This document shows, in pieces, positions 1-11,660 of a stretch of DNA of 64,000 nucleotides. Under the pieces are notes generated by a model. The model did no database searches, was not told the DNA's origin, and worked only from the letters and a program-made list of their open reading frames with translations. The stretch comes from Leptobrachium leishanense (Eukaryota > Chordata > Amphibia > Anura > Megophryidae), in assembly GCA_009667805.1 (NCBI GenBank), contig CM019075.1:20457615-20521614 (forward strand), written 5' to 3'. The position numbers were made by a program, and so were the translations under genes. Within the stretch, counting starts at the first letter, position 1. Each line of letters starts with the position of its first letter.

Positions 1-623
1 GAGAACCCCAGTCAACATCGAGCGGAGAGACGTCCTGGGTCGAGCAGAGCATCAAGTATCTGGCGGATGGGTGAGAGGCCTTCCAGGCCGTTGTGAAAAT
101 AAAGCTGCTGTTTGTTTCCAAAACCCACAGGGCCCCAACTTGACTAGTCGAAGATACCTCATAAGCAATTCACTGGCCAGTTGAATATTGTACCCGGGTA
201 CCATAACACACACACGTACATTCTGGGACATAACCTGTGCGGGACTCACTCCCCAACCTCAAGAAAGGGGGTTAAAGATATATTTTCTTCTTTTCTTTTC
301 CGCTGCGCGTTTCTCGAATTACGAAGCCTTGTATCTTTTCTTTTCCGCTGCGCGTTTCTCGAATTATGAAGCATCGTATTTCTTTTCCGCTGCGCGTTCC
401 TCGAATTACGAAGCATCGTATTTCTTTTCCGCTGCGCGTTTCCCGCATTACGAAGTACTGTAAATATATATACGAACACCGTGTTATTCATTATATGCCA
501 TTTATTCTAGTAAACTATATAACTTATAAAATCCACAACGGTGCTGGAGTATATTTATTCCCTAGTGCGGGGAGACTGACCCGAGGTTCAATTTCAGCGG
601 CTCCTCTGGGAGTGAGCGCTACA
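1..623 (+). mobile_element. LTR-like interspersed repeat, copy A (cut by window edge)
   Basis: Blocks around 60-260 and 540-623 match 10720-10920 and 11055-11141 in order and orientation, so these are two copies of one repeat family. Shared words include GGATGGGTGAGAGGCC, CTAGTCGAAGAT and CACTGGCCAGTTGAATA. The right end is the same in both copies (GTGAGCGCTACA), which marks an element boundary at 623. An AATAAA lies near 100. Termini of the form TG...CA in copy B suggest a solo LTR, but the left end of copy A is outside the window. No coding potential is seen. A DNA transposon with short inverted ends is the alternative. Confidence 0.55.
282..462 (+). repeat. 42-45 bp tandem repeat, 4 copies, inside the LTR-like repeat
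   Basis: The motif CTTTTCCGCTGCGCGTTTC followed by a GAATTACGAAGC-type segment recurs with starts spaced 45, 42 and 42 bp. The homologous place in copy B (about 10935-10975) has a single, diverged unit, so the expansion arose within copy A after the two copies separated. Confidence 0.85.
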
Positions 624-3353
624 CCACTTTTAGAGAACTTGTTCCCATTCGTTTTATTTTAGTTTCACTATTATCCATCGTAGAGTTATGATTTTCTTCA
701 ATAAAGATTGGAATTGATAACTTCTTCGTGACTCTATGATAGATGAAGTTTAGCTGGCTGTCAAACTTCGCAAAAGTGATACGTGGAGGGAGGACAGTAC
801 ACCGGTATAATATCATACTGCACGGGAAGCACACAGTATACTGCTATAATAACACACTGCGCATGTAATACAGAGTGTAACAGTTGCCTTCCCTGGGCCC
901 TTACAGGCATACGTTCGTGATAAACCTTGATTTTTTTACGGGCAGCGAGATTAAAACCTGCTAAAGTATCCCAGCAGGTGAGTGCGCTCGGCATCAGCTC
1001 CAGTACGAGTGAGTACACCTAGTGCAGCTGCTTGGCGCGAGGCTGTAAATGTGCTGATAAGAGGTGTCTCTGACAGATAGTGAGTGGGAGAGAGATCCAG
1101 AAGTAGGAGCGGGGAAAAAAAAGGACCGAGGAGGGGACCACACAGTAACCATGGTGATATATTAAGACTCAGCTATTGTTGCTCATTTTAAATGCTTTGA
1201 AAATGTAAAATATCCCAAACGATCACTGGGGGAATATTAACAGCTCACTTCTGGCGCGGATGATAGGTGTAAATGCATTATGGAGCCGGCTCCTGCAGCG
1301 CGGAGCGTCCTCTGGCCCCGGCGGAGGAAATATTAAGCAATCCCCTCTGATTCTCATATCACGTTCGGCTCAGGGAATAATTACACCGCTTTCCTTATCT
1401 TTTACATAACAGAGATTAAACCCGTACGCGATTATTTTTTTTTATCATAATTGGAATGTTTTAGGTTAATTTTCAGCATGAAAGTGTACTCCGCGGCTTT
1501 TAACAAAATCCTCCCGCTTGCCGCCGACTTGTTTAAAGAACAAAAAGCCCAACGCGCTGCGCGAGAAGGAGAGGCGAAATACCGCGGCCGTGCTGACATG
1601 ATTCCGCTAATTACAGTCCCTTCATTAGCACGTCTTTCTTGATCGTCCCCCCCGCCCTGCAGCCCATTGTTACTCGATTGTGATTATAAATAAATAAATT
1701 GCCTCGATTCGACACAATTAAAACGAGACGCGCTTTTCAAAACGTGAGTGACGCGTCTCCGGGGTCCGCCGGGCTATATTAGCGACTTCCCGGGCAAGCG
1801 GAGCATTTATTGGCGATCGACGCTCAATAAATCAAATAACTGCTTTTCTGTCTTTAGTCTCCAACTTGACCTGACCAGGCCACGCGGTACGTGAATCGTT
1901 ATCACCATCCAGTGCGATAACTCATTCTATCAGCCAATGTCCGAAATCTCTTTGAAGTGGCTGTATAGTAAAAAAAACACCAAAAAAACCCATTCCCGGT
2001 ACATGGCGTACTGCGTACAGTATATATATATATACTGAATGACTAGTTAGGGCAATAGCTTTAATATAATGTAAAAAAGGGGGGGGTGATTTTCCGACTG
2101 GAGTGTTCCGTTTTTCAAATAAACGTTAAGATAACATTATTTCAACAAAAATTGCGTGGTAGAGAAGGGGTTAATTTCCTTCTTAGCAGCAGTGGGGGGG
2201 GGGGTTGTTTCAGCCTGATCAATCGGTGATGAAGAGGAAGGGGTTGAGATCAGCTTTCAGAGGGATAGAGGAAGAGCGATGGCAGCAAAAAAGAAGCATA
2301 AGCTGCACAAAACGTCATTATTTGGCGAGCCTTTCTGAGGATTTACATACAGAATAACGATGCAGCGGGAAGCAGAGAGAATATATTTAAGGGGACATCG
2401 CAGGCTTCGAGAACATCTTTAAAGATCAAGGACAACCGGTAACACAGAGGCAAGGCGTTCTCAGAAGAACAGCTTCCAACATGTTGACCTGTATCCTGCA
2501 GGAAAACGTAATGCCATGCTTGGCTGCCCCTCCGAGGACTGGCAGAACATTTACATGAGGAATCTGTCGTTACTGTAACCGTCTGACCTCCGAGAGGAGA
2601 AACAGAGGATATTCTTCACCACTAAGGAAGGGGGGCAGCGTCATGTATTGGGTCCTTCTTCTGCAAAATTGAATGGCAACAACACATTTGTAGCGTTGAG
2701 AAGCCCCCCCCCCTCTCCGCTCATCTCCCCCTTTTTCCCTTCATTGCTAAATACTGGATTTAATGCCAGCGCTGTGCCATCCATCCCCAGCTTTAATGGA
2801 TAAGTTAATGGCCTCTATAATAGTGTTACCAATTCAGATGGAAAATAGTGATTTATCTCGGTAACGGATGAAGCAGAGAGTATAGAGAAGCTGCACCCCT
2901 TCCCTGCTGGAGGAAACTGGGCTGATTGGCAAGCGAAGATGGGATCCGCGCCGTTCCGCGCCGAAAGGGTGAAATCTCTCCGGATTGATGTTAAACTGCC
3001 GCGATAAATGATGATCCGTAGAAATGGCGGCATAATTATTTCGCCTGATCGTCGAGAAGCTGCTTTGTGTTTAGAAATAAAGGAACATTTAATGAGGTGT
3101 CTGTACATTTACTTAGGGGGGAGCAGGGGGAAAGAAGAAGAACAGAGATATCTTGCGATGTGCCGGTGCCTCCGAACAAACGCAGAATTGACAGGATCTT
3201 ACGGGAGAGTTGGCTTGTGAAGGATGGTTCGCGGACCGAGCGTTATTACGCCGTTCAAGGTGCCATCGCTTCTGGCTTTAATAAAGCGGATGTAACAGCG
3301 AAGAGCCACAACGCCGTCTGCGACCAAAAAAAATAAAAAAAATACACAAATCG
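624..3353. other. Non-repetitive DNA, no gene seen
   Basis: No reading frame with recognisable protein similarity is present. The stretch 1140-1900 and 2340-3100 mixes AT-rich blocks (many TAAT/ATTA cores) with CpGs. A perfect 20-bp AT palindrome with CAG/CTG ends lies at 2018-2037. Short G runs occur near 2080 and 2195, and a C run near 2705. The style resembles vertebrate non-coding regulatory DNA, but nothing specific can be assigned. Confidence 0.6.
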
Positions 3354-6189
3354 AGAAAGACGTCGCCGCAGAAAACCAGCAAAGACGTCGCCGCAGAAAA
3401 CCAGCAAAGACGTCGCCGCAGAAAACCAGCAAAGACGTAATCGCAGAAAACCAGCAAAGACGTCGCCGCAGAAAACCAGCAAAGACGTAATCGCAGAAAA
3501 CCAGCAAAGACGTCGCCGCAGAAAACCAAAGACGTAATCGCATAAAACCAGCAAAGACGTCGCCGCAGAAAACCAAAGACGTCGTCGCAGAAAACCAAAG
3601 ACGTAATCGCAGAAAACCAGCAAAGACGTCGCCCCAGAAAACCAAAGACGTCGTCGCAGAAAACCAAAGACGTAATCGCAGAAAACCAGCAAAGACGTCG
3701 CGGCAGAAAACCAGCAAAGACGTAATCGCAGAAAACCAGCAAAGACGTCGCCGCAGAAAACCAGCAAAGACGTCGCCGCAGAAAACCAGCAAAGACGTCG
3801 TCGCAGAAAACCAGCAAAGACGTAATCGCAGAAGACCAGCAAAGACGTCGCCGCAGAAAACCAGCAAAGACGTTGCCGCAGAAAACCAGCAAAGACGTCG
3901 TCGGAGAAAACCAGCAAAGACGTAATCGCAGAAAACCAGCAAAGATGTCGTCGCAGAAATCCAGCAAAGACGTAATCGCAGAAAACCAGCAAAGACGTAA
4001 TCGCAGAAAACCAGCAAAGATGTCGTCGCAGAAATCCAGCAAAGACGTAATCGCAGAAAACCAGCAAAGACGTCGTCGCAGAAAACCAGCAAAGACGTAA
4101 TCGCAGAAAACCAGCAAAGACGTCGTCGCAGAAAACCAGCAAAGACGTAATCGCAGAAAACCAGCAAAGACGTCGTAGCAGAAAACCAGCAAAGACGTAA
4201 TCGCAGAAATCCAGCAAAGACGTAATCGCAGAAAACCAGCAAAGACGTCGCCGCAGAAAACCAGCAAAGACGTTGCCGCAGAAAACCAGCAAAGACGTAA
4301 TCGCAGAAAACCAGCAAAGACGTAATCGCAGAAAACCAGCAAAGATGTCGCCGCAGAAAACCAGCAAAGACATCGCGGCAGTAAACCAGCAAAGACATCG
4401 CGGCAGAAAACCAGCAAAGATGTCGCCGCAGAAAACCAGCAAAGACGTCGCGGCAGTAAACCAGCAAAGACATCGCGGCAGAAAACCAGCAAAGATGTTG
4501 CTGCAGAAAACCAGCAAAGACATCGCGGCAGAAAACCAGCAAAGACGTTGCCGCAGAAAACCAGCAAAGACGTCGTCGCAGAAAACCAGCAAAGACGTAA
4601 TCGCAGAAAACCAGCAAACACGTAATCGCAGAAAACCAGCAAAGACGTCGCCGCAGAAAACCAGCAAAGACGTAATCGCAGAAGACCAGCAAAGACGTCG
4701 CCGCAGAAAACCAGCAAAGACGTCGCCGCAGAAAACCAGCAAAGACGTCGTCGCAGAAAACCAGCAAAGACGTAATCGCAGAAAACCAGCAAAGATGTCG
4801 CCGCAGAAAACCAGCAAAGACGTAATCGCAGAAATCCAGCAAAGACGTCGTAGCAGAAAACCAGCAAAGACGTAATCGCAGAAAACCAGCAAAGACATCG
4901 CGGCAGAAAACCAGCAAAGACGTAATCGCAGAAGACCAGCAAAGACGTCGTCGCAGAAAACCAGCAAAGACGTAATCGCAGAAAACCAGCAAAGACGTCG
5001 TCGCAGAAAACCAGCAAAGACGTAATCGCAGAAAACCAGCAAAGACGTCGCGGCAGAAAACCAGCAAAGACGTCGCGGCAGAAAACCAGCAAAGATGTCG
5101 CCGCAGAAAACCAGCAAAGACGTCGCGGCAGAAATCCAGCAAAGACGTCGCCGCAGAAGACCAGCAAAGACGTCGTCGCAGAAAACCAGCAAAGACGTAA
5201 TCGCAGAAAACCAGCAAAGACGTCGCGGCAGAAAACCAGCAAAGACGTCGCGGCAGAAAACCAGCAAAGACGTCGTAGCAGAAAACCAGCAAATACGTTG
5301 CGGCAGAAAACCAGCAAAGACGTCGTCGCAGAAAACCAGCAAAGACGTAATCGCAGAAAACCAGGAAAGACGTCGCGGCAGTAAACCAGCAAAGACATCG
5401 CGGCAGAAAACCAGCAAAGACGTCGCCGCAGAAAACCAGCAAAGACGTCGCCGCAGAAATCCAGCAAAGACGTCGCCGCAGAAGACCAGCAAAGACGTCG
5501 TCGCAGAAAACCAGCAAAGACGTCGCCGCAGAAAACCAGCAAAGACGTCGCGGCAGTAAACCAGCAAAGACGTTGCCGCAGAAAACCAGCAAAGACGTCG
5601 CGGCAGAAAACCAGCAAAGACGTAATCGCAGAAGACCAGCAAAGACGTCGCCGCAGAAAACCAGCAAAGACGTCGCCGCAGAAAACCAGCAAAGACGTCG
5701 TCGCAGAAAACCAGCAAAGACGTCGCCGCAGAAAACCAGCAAAGACGTCGTCGCAGAAAACCAGCAAAGACGTAATCGCAGAAAACCAGCAAAGACGTAA
5801 TCGCAGAAAACCAGCAAAGATGTCGCCGCAGAAAACCAGCAAAGACCTTGCCTCAGAAAACCAGCAAAGACGTCGCCGCAGAAAACCAGCAAAGACGTCG
5901 CCGCAGAAAACCAGCAAAGACGTCGCCGCAGAAAACCAGCAAAGACGTCGTAGCAGAAAACCAGCAAAGACGTTGCGGCAGAAAACCAGCAAAGACTTCG
6001 CCGCAGAAAACCAGCAAAGACGTCGTAGCAGAAAACCAGCAAAGACGTCGTAGCAGAAAACCAGCAAAGACGTTGCGGCAGAAAACCAGCAAAGACGTAA
6101 TCGCAGAAAACCAGCAAAGATGTAATCGCAGAAAACCAGCAAAGACGTCGCGGCAGAAAACCAGCAAAGACGTCGCAGCAGAAAACCAG

Positions 6190-9057
6190 CAAAGACGTTG
6201 CCGCAGAAATCCAGCAAAGACGTCGCTGCAGAAATCCAGCAAAGATGTTGCTGCAGAAAACCAGCAAAAACGTCGCAGAAAACCAGCAAAGACGTCATCG
6301 CAGAAAACCAGCAAAGACGTAATCGCAGAAATCCAGCAAAGATGTCGCCGCAGAAAACCAGCAAAGACGTCGCCGCAGAAAACCAGCAAAGACGTCGCCG
6401 CAGAAAACCAGCAAAGACGTAATCGCAGAAAACCAGCAAAGACGTCGCGGCAGAAAACCAGCAAAGACGTCGCAGCAGAAAACCAGCAAAGACGTTGCCG
6501 CAGAAAACCAGCAAAGACGTCGTCGCAGAAATCCAGCAAAGACGTCGCCGCAGAAATCCAGCAAAGATGTCGCTGCAGAAATCCAGCAAAGATGTTGCTG
6601 CAGAAAACCAGCAAAAACGTTGCAGAAAACCAGCAAAGACGTAATCGCAGAAAACCAGCAAAGACGTCGCCGCAGAAAACCAGCAAAGACGTCGTCGCAG
6701 AAAACCAGCAAAGACGTCGCGGTAGAAAACCAGCAAAGACGTCGCCGCAGAAAACCAGCAAAGACGTCGCCGCAGAAAACCAGCAAAGACGTCGCCGCAG
6801 AAAACCAGCAAAGACGTCGCCGCAGAAAACCAGCAAAGACGTCGTAGCAGAAAACCAGCAAAGACGTCGCTGCAGAAATCGAGCTTTCGCAGAAAACCAG
6901 CAAAGACGTTGCTGCAGAAAACCAGCAAAAACGTTGCAGAAAACCAGCAAAGACGTAATCGCAGAAAACCAGCAAAGACGTCGCCGCAGAAATCCAGCAA
7001 AGACGTCGTAGCAGAAAACCAGCAAAGACGTCGCGGCAGAAAACCAGCAAAGACGTCGCCGCAGAAAACCAGCAAAGACGTCGCCGCAGAAAACCAGCAA
7101 AGACGTGCGCGCAGAAAACCAGCAAAGACGTGCCGCAGAAAACCAGCAAAGACGTCGTAGCAGAAAACCAGCAAAGACGTCGCCGCAAGAAAAACCAGCA
7201 AAGACGTAATCGCAGAAAACCAGCAAAGACGTAATCGCAGAAAACCAGCAAAGACGTCGCCCCAGAAAACCAGCAAAGACGTCGCCGCAGAAAACCAGCA
7301 AAGACGTCGTAGCAGAAAACCAGCAAAGACGTCGCCGCAGAAGACCAGCAAAGACGTCACCGCAGAAATCCAGCACAGACGTCGTCGCAGAAAACCAGCA
7401 AAGACGTCGTCGCAGAAAACCAGCAAAGACGTCACCGCAGAAATCCAGCAAAGACGTCGTCGCAGAAAACCAGCAAAGACGTCGTAGCAGAAATCCAGCA
7501 AAGATGTCGCCGCAGAAAACCAGCAAAGACGTAATCGCAGAAAACCAGCAAAGACGTCGCCGCCAGAAAACCAGCAAAGACGTCGTTCGGCATGCAGAAA
7601 ACCAGCAAAGACGTCGTAGCAGAAAACCAGCAAAGAACGTCGCCGCAGAAAGACCAGCAAAGACGTCGCCAGCAGAAAACAGCAAGAGTCGTCGCAGAAA
7701 ACCAGCAAAGACGTCGTCGCAGAAAACAGCAAAGACGTCGCCGCAAAGAGAAATCACCAGCCAAAGACGTCGTCGCAGAAAACCAGCAAAGACGTAAATA
7801 GCAGAAAACCGAGCAAAGACGTCGCGGCAGAAAACCAGCCAAAGACGTTCGCGGCGAGTAAACCAGCAAAGATGTCGCCGCAGAAACAGCAAGACGTCGC
7901 GGCGAAATCCAGCAAAGACGTCCCGCAACGCAGACAGAAAGACGTCGTCGCAGAAAACCAGCAGACGTAATCGCAGAAAACCAGCAAAGACGTCGCGGCA
8001 GAAAACCAGCAAAGACGTCGCAGCAGAAAACCAGCAAAGACGTCGCGGCAGAAAACCAGCAAAGACGTCGCCGCAGAAAACCAGCAAAGACGTCGTAGCA
8101 GAAAACCAGCAAAGACGTTGCGGCAGAAAACCAGCAAAGACTTCGCCGCAGAAAACCAGCAAAGACGTCGCCTCAGAAAACCAGCAAAGACGTCGTAGCA
8201 GAAAACCAGCAAAGACGTCGCGGCAGAAAACCAGCAAAGACTTCGCCGCAGAAAACCAGCAAAGACGTCGCCTCAGAAAACCAGCAAAGACGTCGCGCAG
8301 AAAACCAGCAAAGACGTCGCGGCAGAAAACCAGCAAAGACTTCGCCGCAGAAAACCAGCAAAGACGTCGTCGCAGAAAACCAGCAAAGACGTAATCGCAG
8401 AAAACCAGCAAAGACGTCGCGGCAGAAAACCAGCAAAGACGTTGCCGCAGAAAACCAGCAAAGACGTTGCCGCAGAAATCCAGCAAAGACGTCGCTGCAG
8501 AAATCCAGCAAAGATGTCGCTGCAGAAATCCAGCAAAGATGTTGCTGCAGAAAACCAGCAAAAACGTCGCAGAAAACCAGCAAAGATGTAATCGCAGAAA
8601 ACCAGCAAAGACGTCACCGCAGAAAACCAGCAAAGACGTCGCCGCAGAAAACCAGCAAAGACGTAATCGCAGAAAACCAGCAAAGACGTCGCGGCAGAAA
8701 TCCAGCAAAGATGTCGCTGCAGAAATCCAGCAAAGATGTTGCTGCAGAAAACCAGCAAAAACGTCGCAGAAAACCAGCAAAGATGTAATCGCAGAAAACC
8801 AGCAAAGACGTCACCGCAGAAATCCAGCAAAGACGTCGTCGCAGAAAACCAGCAAAGACGTAATCGCAGAAAACCAGCAAAGACGTCGCGGCAGAAAACC
8901 AGCAAAGACGTCGCAGCAGAAAACCAGCAAAGACGTTGCCGCAGAAATCCAGCAAAGACGTCGCTGCAGAAATCCAGCAAAGATGTCGCTGCAGAAATCC
9001 AGCAAAGATGTTGCTGCAGAAAACCAGCAAAAACGTCGCAGAAAACCAGCAAAGACG
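6190..9057 (+). repeat. Higher-order block with a 22-bp truncated unit, six copies
   Basis: A fixed succession of variant units (usually one or more GAAATCC units with GACGTCGCTGCA or GATGTTGCTGCA, then a truncated CAAAAACGTYGCAG unit, then a TAATCGCA or similar unit) recurs with truncated units near 6267, 6613, 6927, 8560, 8758 and 9030. This shows that multi-unit blocks, not only single units, were duplicated in the right half of the array. The left half (3354-6190) has no truncated unit. Confidence 0.85.
7560..7990 (+). repeat. Indel-rich block inside the 25-bp array
   Basis: Here the period breaks down: single-base gains and losses accumulate (AAAGAACGTC, GTTCGGCATGCAG, CCAGCCAAAGACG, AAACAGCAAG), whereas the array on both sides is almost indel-free. 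The pattern is typical of uncorrected long-read consensus error or a collapsed assembly, though real decay of old central units is possible. Confidence 0.7.
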
Positions 9058-9197
9058 TAATCGCAGAAAACCAGCAAAGACGTCGCCGCAGAAAACCAGC
9101 AAAGACGTCGCCGCAGAAGACAAGCAAAGACGTCGCCGCAGAAGACCAGCAAAGACGTCGCCGCAGAAAACCAGCAAAGACGTCGCCGCAGTAGACC

Positions 9198-10149
9198 AAC
9201 TGGTTTTTACGTGTTTTCACTTGATAATGGCATGCACGGGGAACAGCTCATTATTGTAGCGAAGCGATGTAGAACTACAAGGGACATTTTCCTAGGTACA
9301 TGGCACGACCGGCTATAGCGCTCTGAGTAACAGACATTAATATGACTTATTACCCCTTTACACTATATCCTAAGTTCGCGAAAACCCCATAGAGCTGAAT
9401 TGTTTAATAATGCAGCTACAGGGTCACCCCTGCATGGTAATGCAAATATCTAAATCAGCCAGGGCCGCAGCAACTCAATGTATAAAATCATGCAGACGTA
9501 GGCAGGAAATTCAGTTGTTCAAACCAAACATTGGGGGGCGCCATTCCGACCTATCACTCGATTTAAATAGATTGGCTGATTAATTTGACATAACAGAGGG
9601 CTACCATCAGAGATCCCCTTACTGAACCACTGGTCAGGCCCCCCTTTTCTCAGCAGCTCATTTCATTTAAACAGATTAATAATAAAATACGTTACCTCCT
9701 CTTCTGCTTAGCCGGCCTCGGATGCAACGGCCCACCGGGAAATTTGTTGGCATCTTGGTGTGCTAGTCCCAGGTGGCATTGAGAGACCCTTAGATCTGTG
9801 GCACTTAGACAAGCTTTACAGGGTTTGGCCAGGGCCCTTTGCAGCCACAGGGCCCCATAACATATCATGGGCTGTCACCCCCTAATGGTAGCCCTGCAGC
9901 CACCCATGCAGAGGGAGGTGTTCGATGGAACAAGCTCGATTCAACTTTCCATATAAGCTGAAGACAAAAGTCTTTGTGATCTTCGCGTGTTCCCTATTCT
10001 AGTCGATTACAAACTAAACAAATTTATAGATGTGATTTTTGACACTAAAATACAAATTGACGCCAGGGTTAAAAATTCCTGGTATAAATAATTTTCCACT
10101 CAGTTTGGGTTCTTTCTTCGTATAATACTCTAAAACTCTCAAAACTACA
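9198..10149. other. Non-repetitive DNA, no gene seen
   Basis: No credible reading frame. Short segments such as CAGGGCCGCAGC (about 9449) and CAGGGCCCC (about 9847) resemble ends of hAT-type elements, but no matching opposite end or target duplication could be found. Confidence 0.5.
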
Positions 10150-10264
10150 TGAGAAGGAACAAACCAGAGAAAAAGAAGGTAAGGCAGGAAGGACAGGAAG
10201 GAAAGGGGAGGAAGGAAAGGGCAGAAAGGAAGGAAAGGGGAGGAAGGAAAGGGCAGAAAGGAAG
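10150..10264 (+). repeat. Polypurine (GGAAA/GGAAG) tract, left part
   Basis: Almost all purine on the plus strand, built from AGGAAGG and AGGAAAGGGG words. The same composition resumes at 11142, immediately after the LTR-like element, so one tract was split by the insertion. Confidence 0.9.
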
Positions 10265-11141
10265 TGTAGCGCTGCTTTAAAGACTGTGTTCTGCTGCATT
10301 TAATTATTATGGCCCCCAGAGGGAGATAGAGACAATATGGACTATGCTGGACAAACACTGAACTACAGTTTCCATCATGCTTTGCGTGAGGACAGGAAGG
10401 GGGTGGAGGAGGAAGAGGAAGGAGATCAGCAGCCTCGTGGAAGGCATGTTCAGAGTGAGCTGAGCGGTGAAAGGTGGAAGACGCACGTGAGAGCTGTTAA
10501 GGATCGTGACCAGGCCGGAGTACAGGCGCTGCCTCACTGGTGCTGGAGATCGGGACAGTGACCGTGCTGAGACCTACCTACGCAGCGCTGAGAGGTCTGA
10601 ATGACAAGCTGGTTCCGGCTGGACCCCGAGTTAGGAGACCGCGCTGATCGAATGGGAGTGCAGGCGGTGGATCGTTGTTGAGAAGATCCTTGATCGGGTG
10701 CTGGACAGCTTGCATGTCGGATGGGTGAGAGGCCTCCCAGGCCGCAGTTCCAAAATAAGAAACGCACGCTGCAATATTGTTTAAATCCACAGGGCCCCAA
10801 CGTGACTAGTCGAAGATTGTTTTGTTTCATTCACTGGCCAGTTGAATACAATACCCGGGTACCCGAGACAATACACATACACATTTCTGGGCTTTTATTC
10901 ACGGGACTTACACTCCAGAACTGAGGGGGTAAATCTTTTTCTTTTGCCACCGCGTGTTTTTCCCGCGTTACAAAATCCTGTCATTTAAATACTGTATCTA
11001 CGTTATATATGCTGCTTTATTGGGTTCAGTAAAGAATATAAAATATGAAAATCCACAACAGTGCTGGTGTATAGTTATTCCCTAGTGCGGTGAGACTAAC
11101 CCGAGGTTAATTCAGCGGCTCCTCCGGGAGTGAGCGCTACA
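10265..11141 (+). mobile_element. Probable solo LTR, copy B, inserted in a polypurine tract
   Basis: The element begins TGTAGCGCT and ends AGCGCTACA, giving TG...CA termini inside a 9-bp inverted repeat. Both sides are flanked by GAAG, a possible 4-bp target duplication, but the GA-rich context makes this weak. It is 877 bp long, shares ordered blocks with copy A (1-623) and has no coding potential. No internal region or second LTR is adjacent, so a solo LTR from homologous recombination is the simplest reading. It also holds ACTACAGTTTCCATCATGC (about 10362), which resembles a ZNF143/SBS site. Confidence 0.55.
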
Positions 11142-11660
11142 GAAGGAAAGGGGAGGACAGGAAGAAAGGAAAGGGGAGGACAGGAAGAAAGGAAAGGGGA
11201 GGACAGGAAGAAAGGAAAGGGGAGGACTGGAAGAAAGGGAGAACAGGAAGAACAGGAAGAAAGAGAACAGGGAGAACAGGATGAAAGGGAGAACAGGGAG
11301 AACAGGGAGAACAGGGAGAACAGGAAGAACAGGAAGAAAGGGAGAACAGGAAGAAAGGGAGAACAGGAAGAAAGGGAGAACAGGAAGTAAGGAAAGGAGA
11401 AATAAAGCAAAGAAAAAGAACGAAAGAAAATAGAAAGGAAAAAAGAAAATAAGAAAGGGAAAGAAGAAAATAGAAGGCATGATAAATAAGGAATGAAAGA
11501 AGGAAAGAGAAAAACAAGAAGGGAAGGAAAAAGGGAAAAAGAATGAATGAATATGAAATAAAAAATGCAGGAAAGGGAAGTAAAGATAGAAAGGAAGGAA
11601 GTCAAAAAAACAGAATTAAAGAAAAAAGGAGCAAAAATAGATTTAGTGGTTTTTGGCGCT
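11142..11660 (+). repeat. Polypurine tract, right part, grading into GAAA/AAAG
   Basis: Starts as a roughly 26-bp repeat of GGAAAGGGGAGGACAGGAAG, becomes GAACAGG (7 bp) and GGGAGAACAGGAAGAAA repeats, then AT-richer GAAA runs. The minus strand reads as Phe/Ser/Leu/Pro-rich frames of up to about 220 codons that are composition artefacts. Such tracts can form triplex DNA. Confidence 0.92.

Larger units (their letters stand above)
3354..9197 (+). repeat. 25-bp CpG-rich minisatellite, about 230 copies
   Basis: The unit GAAAACCAGCAAAGACGTCG plus a five-base variable tail repeats every 25 bp for 5.8 kb. Most variation sits in the block after GACGT: CGCCGCA, CGTCGCA, CGCGGCA, AATCGCA, CGTAGCA and TGCCGCA versions alternate. 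Further variants are GAAATCC and GAAGACC. Because 25 is one more than a multiple of three and the minus-strand unit has no stop in any phase, every minus frame stays open for hundreds of codons with a 25-residue period. These frames are artefacts. Each unit has two to four CpGs and a GACGTC palindrome. TpG and CpA variants (GATGTCG, GACATCG) look like deaminated CpGs. Confidence 0.97.

Noticed and set aside
3199..8780. Minus-strand frames of 1,484, 1,022, 975 and 845 codons with CWFSAATSLLVF repeats
   Set aside because: They exist because the 25-bp unit has no minus-strand stop in any phase; three overlapping frames are equally open, there is no splice or start context, and the peptide simply follows the DNA period.
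3354..9197. CRISPR-like array
   Set aside because: There are no unique spacers of regular length between conserved repeats, no cas genes, and the sequence is of vertebrate type.
3354..9197. Array of cAMP-response elements (GACGTC cores)
   Set aside because: The flanks are A and G/A, not the T and A of the full TGACGTCA site, so strong CREB binding is not expected from sequence.
4273..9259. Plus-strand basic frames (KTSKDVAAENQQRRRRRKPA)
   Set aside because: Same array. They end wherever a TAA or TAG unit variant meets the right phase, so their length is random.
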